Part shown: positions 26,805 through 35,644 of the stretch, in pieces
How the letters are laid out: each line of letters starts with the position of its first letter
How positions within the stretch are numbered: the stretch's first letter is position 1
The notes under the pieces: generated by a model
What the model was told of the DNA's origin: nothing
The model's database searches: none
What the model saw: only the letters and a program-made list of their open reading frames with translations
Program-made: the position numbers and the translations under genes
NCBI GenBank assembly: GCA_964568625.1
Contig: CAZMQG010000006.1
Coordinates: forward strand, 1 to 64,000
Reading direction: 5' to 3'
Length of the DNA stretch: 64,000 bases
Source of the DNA: JBAZAX01 sp964568625
Lineage (GTDB): Bacteria > Babelota > Babeliae > Babelales > RVW-14

Positions 26805-27911
26805 TCATCGAAAAAAAATATTAACAACATCAATAAACAATCTTTTAGGTGTAACCCAACGAGTATGTTTTGGCTTTATTACTATTTTGTGGTGCCCTAA
26901 CATCTGCGCTGCCCAAGAAAAATGTGACGATGATCCTATCAAGCAATCGAATTGAGACATTGCGTAAAAATCTTCGATTATATTGGTTTTATGTGAATTT
27001 TCACTTGTTCTAGTTTCAAATAGAACGTTGGATGCATTTAAACATCTCTTAAATCTTTCCACTAATTCGAGTGGTTTTTGATCATCAGTAAACACATAAA
27101 TGTACATTGGAACAAATCCAAGAAGCGCGTTTAATTTCTTTATTTGGTCGACATAATATTGTTCTGGCGGTGCCTTTGTAGGATAGCTTATGTCTAATGA
27201 ATTTTTGGGTGGATTATCATTATCAGAATCCATCCAAAATCCAGAATTATCATGTGACAAACAGGGGTTTAATGTTTCAGTTTGGCCTTGTAGTTTGGGT
27301 TCTATATGCTCTAAACATTTTGTGATTTCAACAATTCTATAACTCACCAAAAGTTTTGTAGTATCAAAATATTGATCGGAATGAAGCTCCCCATCACCTT
27401 TAAAACCTCCACCCTTTCTTACATGTACCGCTACAGATATTCTATCCTGAGGTAAGTTAATTTTTTGTTTGATACATAATGGCTGTAACATTTTTTTTAT
27501 TTCTGTTCCAAATTTTTGATTGCGGATTGTTGATAAATAAATATGTTCCTTTGAGATGGATGTTTCCCACACTACGACAAATAGTGTATCTTCCTTAGCT
27601 TCTTTTAAATGTGAATTTAGCTCTGATTCGCTGAAGATCTTTATTATTTTTTTAATTTTTTTTCTATCGTCTTTTCCGATGATTCTCTCAAATTTTGACA
27701 TAGTTAGGCATTCTGAGTAGCCAAATGGTTTAAAAAATAATGGGATTTTGTATTTATATGAAAGCCATTTTGTTTTACAATATGAAACAATATTATCTCC
27801 AAACCGGCCACCATTTAATTTATATGTTAATGCATGATGCGGTGCACAAAACATAAAACTTGGCGAACTAAGTAAAAGAAACAATAACCAGAAAAAACAT
27901 TTACGCAGCAT
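26805..27911 (-). CDS. Exported fucosyltransferase-like protein (GT11-like)
   Basis: 368 residues with a clear signal peptide (CFFWLLFLLLSSPSFMFCA) and ATG after AAGGAT. The body carries an NGGRFGDN start block, a nucleotide-sugar motif AVHVRKGGGF (the H-x-R of GT11/GT23 enzymes) and the conserved tail IIEDFYAMSQFDCLIGSSSH followed by FSWAAQMLG. Alpha-1,2-fucosyltransferase-like transfer from GDP-fucose is the best guess; the sugar specificity is not certain. A broken paralogue is at 30310-30674. Confidence 0.72.
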   Translation of the reverse strand: MLRKCFFWLLFLLLSSPSFMFCAPHHALTYKLNGGRFGDNIVSYCKTKWLSYKYKIPLFFKPFGYSECLTMSKFERIIGKDDRKKIKKIIKIFSESELNSHLKEAKEDTLFVVVWETSISKEHIYLSTIRNQKFGTEIKKMLQPLCIKQKINLPQDRISVAVHVRKGGGFKGDGELHSDQYFDTTKLLVSYRIVEITKCLEHIEPKLQGQTETLNPCLSHDNSGFWMDSDNDNPPKNSLDISYPTKAPPEQYYVDQIKKLNALLGFVPMYIYVFTDDQKPLELVERFKRCLNASNVLFETRTSENSHKTNIIEDFYAMSQFDCLIGSSSHFSWAAQMLGHHKIVIKPKHTRWVTPKRLFIDVVNIFFR

Positions 27912-28072
27912 CTATTATCCTTTATTTGCTTGTAAGAATTCTTTTGGATTTTAAACCATAGAAATTTAATTAGCATATACGATTGTGATATTTACATTGA
28001 TTGGATTATGAAGTCAATATTAGCTTTTAAAGTATTAATAAAATGCGCTTTAATTCAATATGTATGAAATTT

Positions 28073-28102
28073 ATTTACTTAATATTTTTGCCTTGGTAGA
28101 TT
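28073..28102 (+). promoter_or_regulatory. Shared upstream element, copy A
   Basis: atttacttaatatttttgcc followed by ttggtagatt lies about 50 bases before the methyltransferase-DUF6492 gene. A close match occurs at 33702-33731, a similar distance before the first GT2 gene on the plus strand. It may be a common promoter. Confidence 0.4.
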
Positions 28103-28143
28103 GATTTTGGTTTAAATAAAATTTTTGGGAGAGAGGATCTGTA

Positions 28144-29622
28144 ATGAGGAATTTCATAGTTTTTTTATTTATTGTTTGTTTACTATCAATCAGTCCTGCT
28201 AAAGGTCAAACGGCAACGCAGGCTTTTACCCAAATCTATGAAAATGGTGTGTGGGGAAAGGATGCGCAAGGCAATGGAACCTCGGGTGGTGGGTCTTCGG
28301 TAAAAAATGCTAAAAATTATATGATTTTTTTACAAGATTTTTTGAAAAAAAATCATATAAAAAGCGTTGTTGATGTTGGGTGTGGGGATTGGCGTTTTTC
28401 GCAATATCTTGATTGGAGCGATATAATCTACATAGGATATGATGTTGTCAAATCAGTGATTGACGAAAATAATAAAAAATTTTCTAATAAAAACTGCCAG
28501 TTTATTTTTGGGGACGCAACACAAATTGATTTACCAAGAGCAGATTTGTTAATTTGTAAAGACGTCCTACAGCATTTATCTAATGAAAATATTTTTCAAT
28601 TTTTAAAGCAGCTTGGTAGATTTAAGCATTGTCTTATTACAAATGATGTTGATTTTAAGATAGAAACAAGCGATAACAAAGATATTGATACAGGTGGTTA
28701 TCGAATATTGGATATCACAAAGGAACCATTTTTTGTAAACGGTAATAAAGTTCTAACGTATGTTTCTAATAAAAACAAGAAACAGGTTTTGCATATATGT
28801 TCTAATAAAGCAGAACATGCTGCTGTCGATTTGTTTACAGAAAAAGTTATTTACAAGTTTGATAAGGATCCTATTGACGTTGTAATCGTATGTGTCGCCA
28901 AGGATGCAAGAACCTTGGATATGTGTATCGACGGTATTAAGCGTAATGCTTCAGGTATTAGACGCGTTATTGTTATATCACCGGAAAAATTAACATCCAA
29001 GGCAGAATGGTTTGATGAAGCGAAATTTCCATTTTCTAAAAAAGATTTACTTAGACAAATTTTTAAAGATGAAAATTATAAATTAGGAAGAATTGGATGG
29101 ATTTATCAGCAATTATTGAAACTTTATTCATCTTTTGTTATTCCAAATATTTCTTCCAACATTCTTTTACTTGATGCAGATACAATTTTTTTAAATAAAG
29201 TAAGTTTTTACGATGAGGATTCCGGAGCTGGATTTTTTAATCCGGGAAAAGAGTATCACGTCCCGTATTTTAATCATGGAAAAAAATTAATACCTGGATT
29301 TAGGAGACTTTATCCAGATTATTCTGGAATATCACATCATATGCTTGTTCAGCGACCTATTTTGGAGGACATGTTTTTAACAGTAGAAAAAATATTTAAA
29401 ACAAGTTTTTGGAGAGCCTTTTGCGATTGTATTGATCTAAATGATGTTAAGAGGTCATGTGTTTCAGAATATGAACTTTATTTTAATTTTACCCTATTAA
29501 GAACAGACCAGTGTAAAATTAGAAAATTAAAGTGGGCCAATGCTAAATTACAAGATTTGGAACCTTTTAAAAATGACGGATATCACTATATATCTTGTCA
29601 TACATATTTGGATAAAAAATAA
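28144..29622 (+). CDS. Exported methyltransferase fused to DUF6492 glycosyltransferase-like domain
   Basis: 492 residues, ATG after GAGAGGAT. Signal peptide at 1-21 (FIVFLFIVCLLSISPAKGQ). Residues 70-220 form a class I SAM methyltransferase (SVVDVGCGDWRFSQYLDW; LLICKDVLQHLSNENI). Residues 240-492 resemble DUF6492 (DVVIVCVAKDARTLDMCIDG; GWIYQQLLKLYSSF; NILLLDADTIFL), with an Asp-x-Asp typical of GT-A transferases. It could glycosylate and methylate the same glycan. It opens a plus-strand run that continues with the broken methyltransferase. Confidence 0.8.
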   Translation: MRNFIVFLFIVCLLSISPAKGQTATQAFTQIYENGVWGKDAQGNGTSGGGSSVKNAKNYMIFLQDFLKKNHIKSVVDVGCGDWRFSQYLDWSDIIYIGYDVVKSVIDENNKKFSNKNCQFIFGDATQIDLPRADLLICKDVLQHLSNENIFQFLKQLGRFKHCLITNDVDFKIETSDNKDIDTGGYRILDITKEPFFVNGNKVLTYVSNKNKKQVLHICSNKAEHAAVDLFTEKVIYKFDKDPIDVVIVCVAKDARTLDMCIDGIKRNASGIRRVIVISPEKLTSKAEWFDEAKFPFSKKDLLRQIFKDENYKLGRIGWIYQQLLKLYSSFVIPNISSNILLLDADTIFLNKVSFYDEDSGAGFFNPGKEYHVPYFNHGKKLIPGFRRLYPDYSGISHHMLVQRPILEDMFLTVEKIFKTSFWRAFCDCIDLNDVKRSCVSEYELYFNFTLLRTDQCKIRKLKWANAKLQDLEPFKNDGYHYISCHTYLDKK

Positions 29623-29624
29623 GT

Positions 29625-30254
29625 ATGTTTAATAAACAAGTAATATTAAAGTTCAATATTGTGACAAGTTTTTTGTTATGTTTCTATACTTCAATTATTC
29701 CAGCGATAAAACAAAATGAACGAGAGCTTCCTAAAGAATATATTAAAAAAGCCATAGAGATTTTTAAACAGTGACAAGGTAAATTAATTGTTGAGATTGG
29801 GTCAATGAGGGGGCGGCTTTCTCATCCAATTGAGACGGGGTATTGTAATGGTTGTATGGACGGTCATAGTACAATGTGGTGGGCAGAAACAGGCGCTACC
29901 GTATATTCTGTTGACGTGTCAGAAAAAAATATAAAATTAACATGTGATATGTGTAAGGATTTTAAAAATGTTCATGCCATTGCGCAAGATGGAATAGCGT
30001 TTCTTAAATCATTTACATCCTCCATTGATTTATTATTTCTTGATGCATGGGATGTAAATGAAAAAACTCCATTTGCAGAGAAGCATTTAGAAGCATATTT
30101 AGAAGCGAAGCCACGACTCCATGCCAAAAGCCTTATTTTAATTGATGATACAGATTTGAAAGATTGTGGCAAAGGCAAGTTGGTTATTCCTCAGGCAATT
30201 AAGGATGGGTTTAAAGTTATCTTTAGTGGAAGACAAACATTGCTTGCCAAGTAA
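29625..30254 (+). pseudogene. Exported SAM methyltransferase with in-frame TGA
   Basis: One frame runs from ATG 29625 (signal peptide FNIVTSFLLCFYTSIIPA) to 30254 except for a TGA at 29772-29774, codon 50, just before the SAM motif I KLIVEIGSMRG. The rest is a class I methyltransferase (TGATVYSVDVSEKNIKL; SIDLLFLDAWDVNE; LILIDDTDLKD). Starting at ATG 29805 would remove motif I, so the downstream half alone is unlikely to work. TGA is the normal stop of other genes here, so recoding is not expected. It is a recent pseudogene or a sequence error. Confidence 0.8.
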
Positions 30255-30309
30255 AAACAATAATATGTTTGCGATAATCTTAGAAAACATTATAAAAATT
30301 GGCTTTTTC

Positions 30310-30674
30310 CTAATTTATATTTAATTTTAAGTTATGAACTATAATACTTATATCATCAATAAGTAATGTTTCTTTATTAACCCACTGAGCATTTGTGGGT
30401 GTTATTATTATTTTGTGATTACCCAGAAGCGATGCTGCAATTGAAAAATTTGAATGAGAACGAATTAAGCAGTCAAATTGCGACATAGCGTCAAAATCTT
30501 CTATAATACTTGGGGATTTTATGCCATTAAGTGCTTCGTAACCCCATGTAATGTTGTCTAAGTTAACTTTATTGCGTTTTTTCTTTGATATATTTTTTGC
30601 TTTGCAGTGAGAGTTTTGCAAAAAATTAAAATTAAGATTAAAGTAAAAAACAGTTTAAGATATAGATTCTTCAT
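30310..30674 (-). pseudogene. Remnant of a second GT11-like gene
   Basis: ATG 30674 opens a normal signal peptide (LYLKLFFTLILILIFCKTLT) that runs into a stop after 36 codons. In another frame the C-terminal block of the GT11-like family continues to 30310 (IIEDFDAMSQFDCLIRSHSN; ASLLGNHKIIITPTNAQWV), matching the tail of the intact gene at 26805. The central portion, including the H-x-R motif, is missing. It is therefore deleted and frameshifted. Confidence 0.8.
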
Positions 30675-30735
30675 ATTTACTACTCAACTCAAATTTTATT
30701 GAACAATTATCTAATTTTAGGTATCACAAATAATT

Positions 30736-31836
30736 TTAACGTGAGTATCGGGCTTTTTTGTGTGATTTTGTTCGGAATTGTTTAGTTCGAACTAATTGGA
30801 TTGGCTCTAGGCTGTTTAACAATTTATTTTTGTCGATTTTGACAATCCAACATTCAAAATCTTGTTTGCCATAAGAGATCCAAATGTAATCATCATCAAA
30901 AACAAAACCCATAGGAAATATAACACGAAGTGGCTTCCATGTTTTACCTGCGTAGTCTTCACCGGTATAAAAATCATCGCAAATAATTGGGTTTGGGCTA
31001 ATGTGGGTAATATTAAATGGTCGATGAGGTTCAAATGTGTATGCTCCCATAAAATAATGATGAATATTTTCTCCGTTTGAATAGTTACTGCTCATACATT
31101 TTGAGGAGTGAAAGAATGCCAAATACTTACCATCTACCAAAAGTGCTGGTGTTCCACCTCTTATTTCACCCCAGTTCCATAAAATGTTATTAGGTGAATA
31201 GGCGTAAGTTGTACATGACTCAGTTCCTTCGATAGGAAGAAAAATTTTGTGAGGGGAAATGCTATAGGAAAGTAGTAATTGGTTATTATACTCAAATGGT
31301 ACCCAATTTTTTTCTATGCGGTTTGGATTTGCATTTTCAAAATATAGTAAACACTCAGGGTTATCCAAGAAAATGCTATCATAGTCAAAGTGAATTTCGG
31401 CAATCAGCATTCTGCCAATTTGAAAATTGTTATATACCATATACAACCGATTATTGATATTAATGAGCCGAGGATCTTGTTCTGTGATTTTGGAATCTAT
31501 ATGAACAAAAAAATCATTTTTCTTTTGATTGCGTATTTCTAATATATATGGCTTGCTTTTTATATTAAAGTTTTTGTCAAGCCATATCAATCCTATTGGT
31601 TTTTCTGAAAATGCTTTTCCATCATGTATCCGAAACGTCATTAAATAAGAGTCATTCCATCTGACAATTGAAGGATTAAAAATGTATGGATAACCGGGAA
31701 TTTGAATCCTTTTAGTTTCAAGCACAAAATCATGATTTATCGAGGCTAAATTAAAAATTGGTTCACCATAACAAGAATCAAGTGGAAATAGTAAAATAAA
31801 AAAAAATATGAGACTTATTGTTTTGGAATTAAACAT
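30736..31836 (-). CDS. Exported five-blade propeller glycoside phosphorylase/hydrolase-like (GH130-like)
   Basis: 366 residues, ATG after AAGGA. Signal peptide at 1-24 (ISLIFFFILLFPLDSCYGE). The body has the repeated blade pattern of GH130/GH43-type propellers: FNPSIVRWNDSYLMTFR, EQDPRLININNRLYMVYNN, KNWVPFEYNNQLLLSYSI and RGGTPALLVDGKYLAFFH. GH130 enzymes cleave or phosphorolyse beta-mannosides; an exact substrate cannot be given. It is the only catabolic-looking enzyme in the island. It heads toward the GT11 remnant and may share transcription with the pyruvyltransferase gene 20 bases upstream. Confidence 0.7.
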   Translation of the reverse strand: MFNSKTISLIFFFILLFPLDSCYGEPIFNLASINHDFVLETKRIQIPGYPYIFNPSIVRWNDSYLMTFRIHDGKAFSEKPIGLIWLDKNFNIKSKPYILEIRNQKKNDFFVHIDSKITEQDPRLININNRLYMVYNNFQIGRMLIAEIHFDYDSIFLDNPECLLYFENANPNRIEKNWVPFEYNNQLLLSYSISPHKIFLPIEGTESCTTYAYSPNNILWNWGEIRGGTPALLVDGKYLAFFHSSKCMSSNYSNGENIHHYFMGAYTFEPHRPFNITHISPNPIICDDFYTGEDYAGKTWKPLRVIFPMGFVFDDDYIWISYGKQDFECWIVKIDKNKLLNSLEPIQLVRTKQFRTKSHKKARYSR

Positions 31837-31856
31837 GATTTAATTCCTTTTTGATA

Positions 31857-32648
31857 CTAAAATTTATCATGAGGAAAGCTTTCTAGTAATAAATTCAAGT
31901 CAATAATAGGTTTAGGTTCTCCCCCCATTTTTAAAGCCTCTTCCAAAGAATAAGCAACGCAGAAATTCTTTCTGCCGGTTCCGTAATAATAATCTTTATA
32001 TTTTAAAATATTTTCTTTTTTTGTTATTCGCAGTAAGCGTGCCGGAATTCCGAATGCTTCCGCAACAATAATGCCATGCAGTGATCCTGAAATTACAAAT
32101 TTTGCTTTCAAAATTTTTTCAACAACCTCCATGCAATCGTCTGTTGGAACAACAAGGTTTGGAAAATTTTTGAATTCATCCATCTCATTTATATTTGGAA
32201 TAACGATGTATTCCATTGTTGGATTTACTTTTAATTCAGGGAATAATAACGGCATTAATAAGGCTGGGTCACCATAAATCTCTGGGCACTTTATACCTTT
32301 TGATATCAAAAATTTTCTTGTCAATGGGCCTCTAACGGATCGAACATCAAGATTTGTGAATTTATGATTTTTAAGTGGAATTTTACCATTGAGTCCGCTT
32401 CCCCAAATAATATCATTGTCTTGGGCAAAATGTAAAATTGAGCCCAATGAAAGCAGTTGGTGGGTATACTTTTTGTCTTGTATTAAAGGCTTTTTAATGA
32501 TACGTTCTACGATTTTTGGCGAAAGAGCATCTCCAAAATTAGATGAAAATTTTGCAGGGGTAAAGTAAAAAAGAGATACCTTTTGCTCTGCATTTAAAAA
32601 TATTGGGACAAGAAGTGCAAAAATGGCAAATTTTATTTTTTTAATCAC
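31857..32648 (-). CDS. Exported polysaccharide pyruvyltransferase family protein
   Basis: 263 residues, GTG start. Signal peptide at 1-20 (IKFAIFALLVPIFLNAEQ). Family PF04230 features: NFGDALSP at the N-terminus, VRGPLTRKFL, IYGDPALLMPLL and GSLHGIIVAEAFGIPA. Such enzymes place ketal pyruvate on sugars using PEP, normally in the cytosol, so the signal peptide is unexpected. It lies 20 bases upstream of the GH130-like gene. Confidence 0.85.
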   Translation of the reverse strand: MIKKIKFAIFALLVPIFLNAEQKVSLFYFTPAKFSSNFGDALSPKIVERIIKKPLIQDKKYTHQLLSLGSILHFAQDNDIIWGSGLNGKIPLKNHKFTNLDVRSVRGPLTRKFLISKGIKCPEIYGDPALLMPLLFPELKVNPTMEYIVIPNINEMDEFKNFPNLVVPTDDCMEVVEKILKAKFVISGSLHGIIVAEAFGIPARLLRITKKENILKYKDYYYGTGRKNFCVAYSLEEALKMGGEPKPIIDLNLLLESFPHDKF

Positions 32649-32716
32649 GATTTTATACTTCGTTATTATGGGTTGTTATTTATTTTATAACCGGGATGAG
32701 AACAACTAAATTATGT

Positions 32717-33496
32717 TTATTGCACGGTATCATCATACAGTGGAACAATTTGAGATAAATAATGGATAGCTTCTTGGGATATTAGCCATTGATTTTTCTC
32801 AAAATTTTTAAGTTTAAAATGTTCATCGTCCCATGTATTGTGTCCATGCACAAATCTAAGGTAATAAAATGCAGGATTATCCCACACAATAAGTTTATAT
32901 TTTTTCTTGAAGTCTTTAAGGAAAACACTGTCTTCACTCTTGGCATCTTCAGGATAAAAAATGTCTTCTTTTTTCTTGCACATAATTGTACCCTCTATGC
33001 CGTTACCATGTTTTCGTGTTGATATCCATGCTGCATTAATTTTAAAACAATACATAACTTGACTTAACAAAATACATCCATCTGCCGAGTTCTTTTGCAT
33101 ATATTCATACTGTTTTTTCATTATCTCGGGATGGTGCCAATCATCATCATCCCACTGGAAATAGATACCATTTTCAGGAATTTGTTTTATTCCTATGTTT
33201 CTCAGTGCCCCTAAAACATATTTTTTATTTAATTTTATCTCAGTGATAAGTTCTTTATTGATATACCCTAATGAATAATTTCCATCATTAACAATAATTA
33301 GATGCTTCTTGGGGTATGTTTGTTGTAAAAATGACTGTATAGATTTTTCTGCTAATTTTTTGTGAAAATCATCTTTCCCTGTGATCATTACCGCATAAAT
33401 GGTTTCTGATTTTTTGGGTGCTATTATACGCTTGGCGGATATAGCCGTCATAGTTAAATTTAACAACGCTGTTATTGTTATTAACTGTTTTATCAT
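32717..33496 (-). CDS. Exported GT2-type glycosyltransferase
   Basis: 259 residues, ATG after AAAGGAG. Signal peptide at 1-21 (ITITALLNLTMTAISAKR). GT-A fold: YAVMITGKDDFHKKLAEKSI, the first Asp motif HLIIVNDG, GALRNIGIKQ and the metal-binding WDDDDWHHPE. A late VWDNPAFYYLRFVHGHNTW is typical of small GT2 proteins. It transfers a sugar from an NDP donor. It is divergent from the GT2 at 33771, with 274 bases between them. Confidence 0.82.
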   Translation of the reverse strand: MIKQLITITALLNLTMTAISAKRIIAPKKSETIYAVMITGKDDFHKKLAEKSIQSFLQQTYPKKHLIIVNDGNYSLGYINKELITEIKLNKKYVLGALRNIGIKQIPENGIYFQWDDDDWHHPEIMKKQYEYMQKNSADGCILLSQVMYCFKINAAWISTRKHGNGIEGTIMCKKKEDIFYPEDAKSEDSVFLKDFKKKYKLIVWDNPAFYYLRFVHGHNTWDDEHFKLKNFEKNQWLISQEAIHYLSQIVPLYDDTVQ

Positions 33497-33701
33497 TACA
33501 TTCTCCTTTATACGTCTAGTAGGTTGTTTTCAAGTATATGTTAGAATTTACTTTCTAAAACCAGTCGACAATTTAAAAGCTATATGAATTTATGTTTTAA
33601 GTCAAAATGATGAAATAAAAAAAATTTTATCAACATATTTGTTTATCTATAATTTAAATGGGTTGATTTGTAATTGATGTTATTTTTAATCTAAAGAAAT
33701 G

Positions 33702-33731
33702 ATTTACTTAATATTTTGCATTGATAAATTT
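33702..33731 (+). promoter_or_regulatory. Shared upstream element, copy B
   Basis: atttacttaatattttgc followed by attgataaat matches the element at 28073-28102 and precedes the GT2 gene by about 40 bases. It is probably a shared promoter or regulator site. Confidence 0.4.
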
Positions 33732-33770
33732 GATTTAATTAGAACTGAATTTTTATAAAAGGGAGAGTTT

Positions 33771-34772
33771 ATGTTCAATATCGTTATTCCAATTTTCTTT
33801 GTATGTTTTAATTACGCATGTATTTATGCTAATTGTGCTTTGTCTGAAGATGTGCGAAAAAAATTTGTTATAGTTACGGCATCCTACAATAGTATTGATT
33901 TTGTGGATAAGTATTTAGAATCTGTTTTTTCCCAAAAATGTGATGAAAAAAAAATTACATTTCGAGTAATTTATTATGATGATTGCTCTACGGATGGAAC
34001 GGGGGAATTTGTTGAAAAATATAAGAAAAAATTAAATCTTGGAAATAAACTTTCTCTTATTAGAAATAGTGTAAAAGTTGGGGCACATGAAAATATTTAT
34101 CATGCAGTTCATTCCTGCGATGATGATGAAATAGTTTTGATAGTTGATGGAGACGATTGGCTGGCAAGGAATGATGTATTAGAAATTTTGCATGAGGTTT
34201 ATTCCAATTCCGATGTGTGGATTACTTATGGACAACTTCAGAGATATCCATCCGGTGTAATTGGAACCTGTCATGAAATTCCTGAAGAAGTTATAAAATC
34301 TAATTCATTCAGATCTTATCCTTGGACCTCTTCGCATTTGAGGACGTTTTATGCATGGTTGTATAAGCGTATAAAAATGGAAGATATAATGTTTGAAGGG
34401 AAATTCGTACCTGTTTGTGGTGATGTTGCAATTATGTTTCCAATGCTTGAAATGGCAGGAACACATTTAAGATTTATTTCAGAAATTTTATATATTTACA
34501 ATTGTAGTAATCCAAATAGTTATTGGAGCAATCGTTATAAAATTAATAATCCTGTTGTTAATGGGCAGTGCAAGAATGAGGCTAAAACTGAGAATCATAG
34601 TAAAAAAACAAAAATTAAGCTAAAAAAGTCAGATAAAACTAATGAGCATGGTAAAGTATCTGAAATTAATGATCTGAAGAAAATGGATAAAATACGACAA
34701 GTTATTGAGCGACATATTCGTAAGGAGATAATTCCTTATGCGCCTTTGCTAAAAAGTGACTTACACGTGTGA
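33771..34772 (+). CDS. Exported GT2 glycosyltransferase, paralogue 1
   Basis: 333 residues, ATG after AAGGGAGAG. Signal peptide at 1-21 (IVIPIFFVCFNYACIYA). GT2 core: KFVIVTASYNSIDFVDKYLE, VIYYDDCSTDGTGEF and EIVLIVDGDDWLARND. It is highly similar to the gene at 35645 in core and order of motifs. Its C-terminal 60 residues are Lys/Asn/Glu-rich and unlike that paralogue, perhaps a flexible tail. It begins a plus-strand operon running to about 39670. Confidence 0.88.
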   Translation: MFNIVIPIFFVCFNYACIYANCALSEDVRKKFVIVTASYNSIDFVDKYLESVFSQKCDEKKITFRVIYYDDCSTDGTGEFVEKYKKKLNLGNKLSLIRNSVKVGAHENIYHAVHSCDDDEIVLIVDGDDWLARNDVLEILHEVYSNSDVWITYGQLQRYPSGVIGTCHEIPEEVIKSNSFRSYPWTSSHLRTFYAWLYKRIKMEDIMFEGKFVPVCGDVAIMFPMLEMAGTHLRFISEILYIYNCSNPNSYWSNRYKINNPVVNGQCKNEAKTENHSKKTKIKLKKSDKTNEHGKVSEINDLKKMDKIRQVIERHIRKEIIPYAPLLKSDLHV

Positions 34773-34811
34773 AAAGAGATATACAAGATTAGTTAGTTGA
34801 AGGAGTGTCTA

Positions 34812-35627
34812 ATGAAGCAGGCTTTTATATTTAAAGTTATTGCGATTTATATTATTTCATTTGCTTATTTATATCCAAGGGAAATGATAATATTGAATTC
34901 GATTCCGAAGTGTGGCACGCATTTGGCGTCCAAATGCATAGAATTGCTAACGAGACAAAAATGTTATAATGTTCGTTGGAATACAGCGGTATTACCTAAT
35001 AAATATTTTTATTCAGGAGATGATCTTGTGCCCCTGACTCAGATTTTTTCAAAAAGATCAGAAAATGAATTTATATCATCGCATTTGACTTATTCGCCAA
35101 TCTTTGAAGATGAAGTTATAAAAAAGGGATATAAGTTTATTTTCATTTACAGGGATCCCAGGGCCCAGGTTGTTTCGATGGCAAGATGGAAAATTAAATT
35201 TAATGCAAATGCTGGCATGAGCCTTAATGATACGATTATGTCTCTTATTACAGATTCTGTTTTATACAAAACCGGATGGAAAGATGTCGGAAATATTTTT
35301 GATTTGTACAGATCTTTTATGCCATGGACATTAAATTCTAAATTTCTTTCGATACGGTTTGAAGATCTTGTTGGCCCAAATGGTGGAGGTGATTTGAAGA
35401 GTCAGTATAAAACGGTAAGCGATATTGCCAATTTTATTGGTGCAAAAGTTGATAAAATAAAAATCAAAGCTATTACAAAAGATATTTTTGGAGGAACAGC
35501 TACTTTTAATGAGGGACAGATTGATGGGTGGAAAAAATATTTCACAAAAGAACATAAGAATGCATTTAAAAAATATGCTGGACAGTTATTAATTGATCTT
35601 GGTTATGAAAAAGATTTAAATTGGTAA
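34812..35627 (+). CDS. Exported sulfotransferase
   Basis: About 271 residues. The ATG at 34812 has AGGAG eight bases upstream; the longer TTG start has none. An N-terminal hydrophobic signal (FIFKVIAIYIISFAYLY) leads into the PAPS 5'-phosphosulfate loop SIPKCGTHLASKCIELL and the 3'-phosphate motif FIYRDPRAQVVSMARW. FEDLVGPNGGG and the final GWKKYFTKEH are also family features. It should transfer sulfate to a sugar hydroxyl. PAPS is not known to be available in the periplasm, which makes the signal peptide notable. Confidence 0.85.
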   Translation: MKQAFIFKVIAIYIISFAYLYPREMIILNSIPKCGTHLASKCIELLTRQKCYNVRWNTAVLPNKYFYSGDDLVPLTQIFSKRSENEFISSHLTYSPIFEDEVIKKGYKFIFIYRDPRAQVVSMARWKIKFNANAGMSLNDTIMSLITDSVLYKTGWKDVGNIFDLYRSFMPWTLNSKFLSIRFEDLVGPNGGGDLKSQYKTVSDIANFIGAKVDKIKIKAITKDIFGGTATFNEGQIDGWKKYFTKEHKNAFKKYAGQLLIDLGYEKDLNW

Positions 35628-35644
35628 AAATTATAGAGTTATTT

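Noticed and set aside
29772..29774. TGA as selenocysteine or tryptophan
   Set aside because: No SECIS-like hairpin was seen, and TGA ends other genes in the window, so recoding is not supported.
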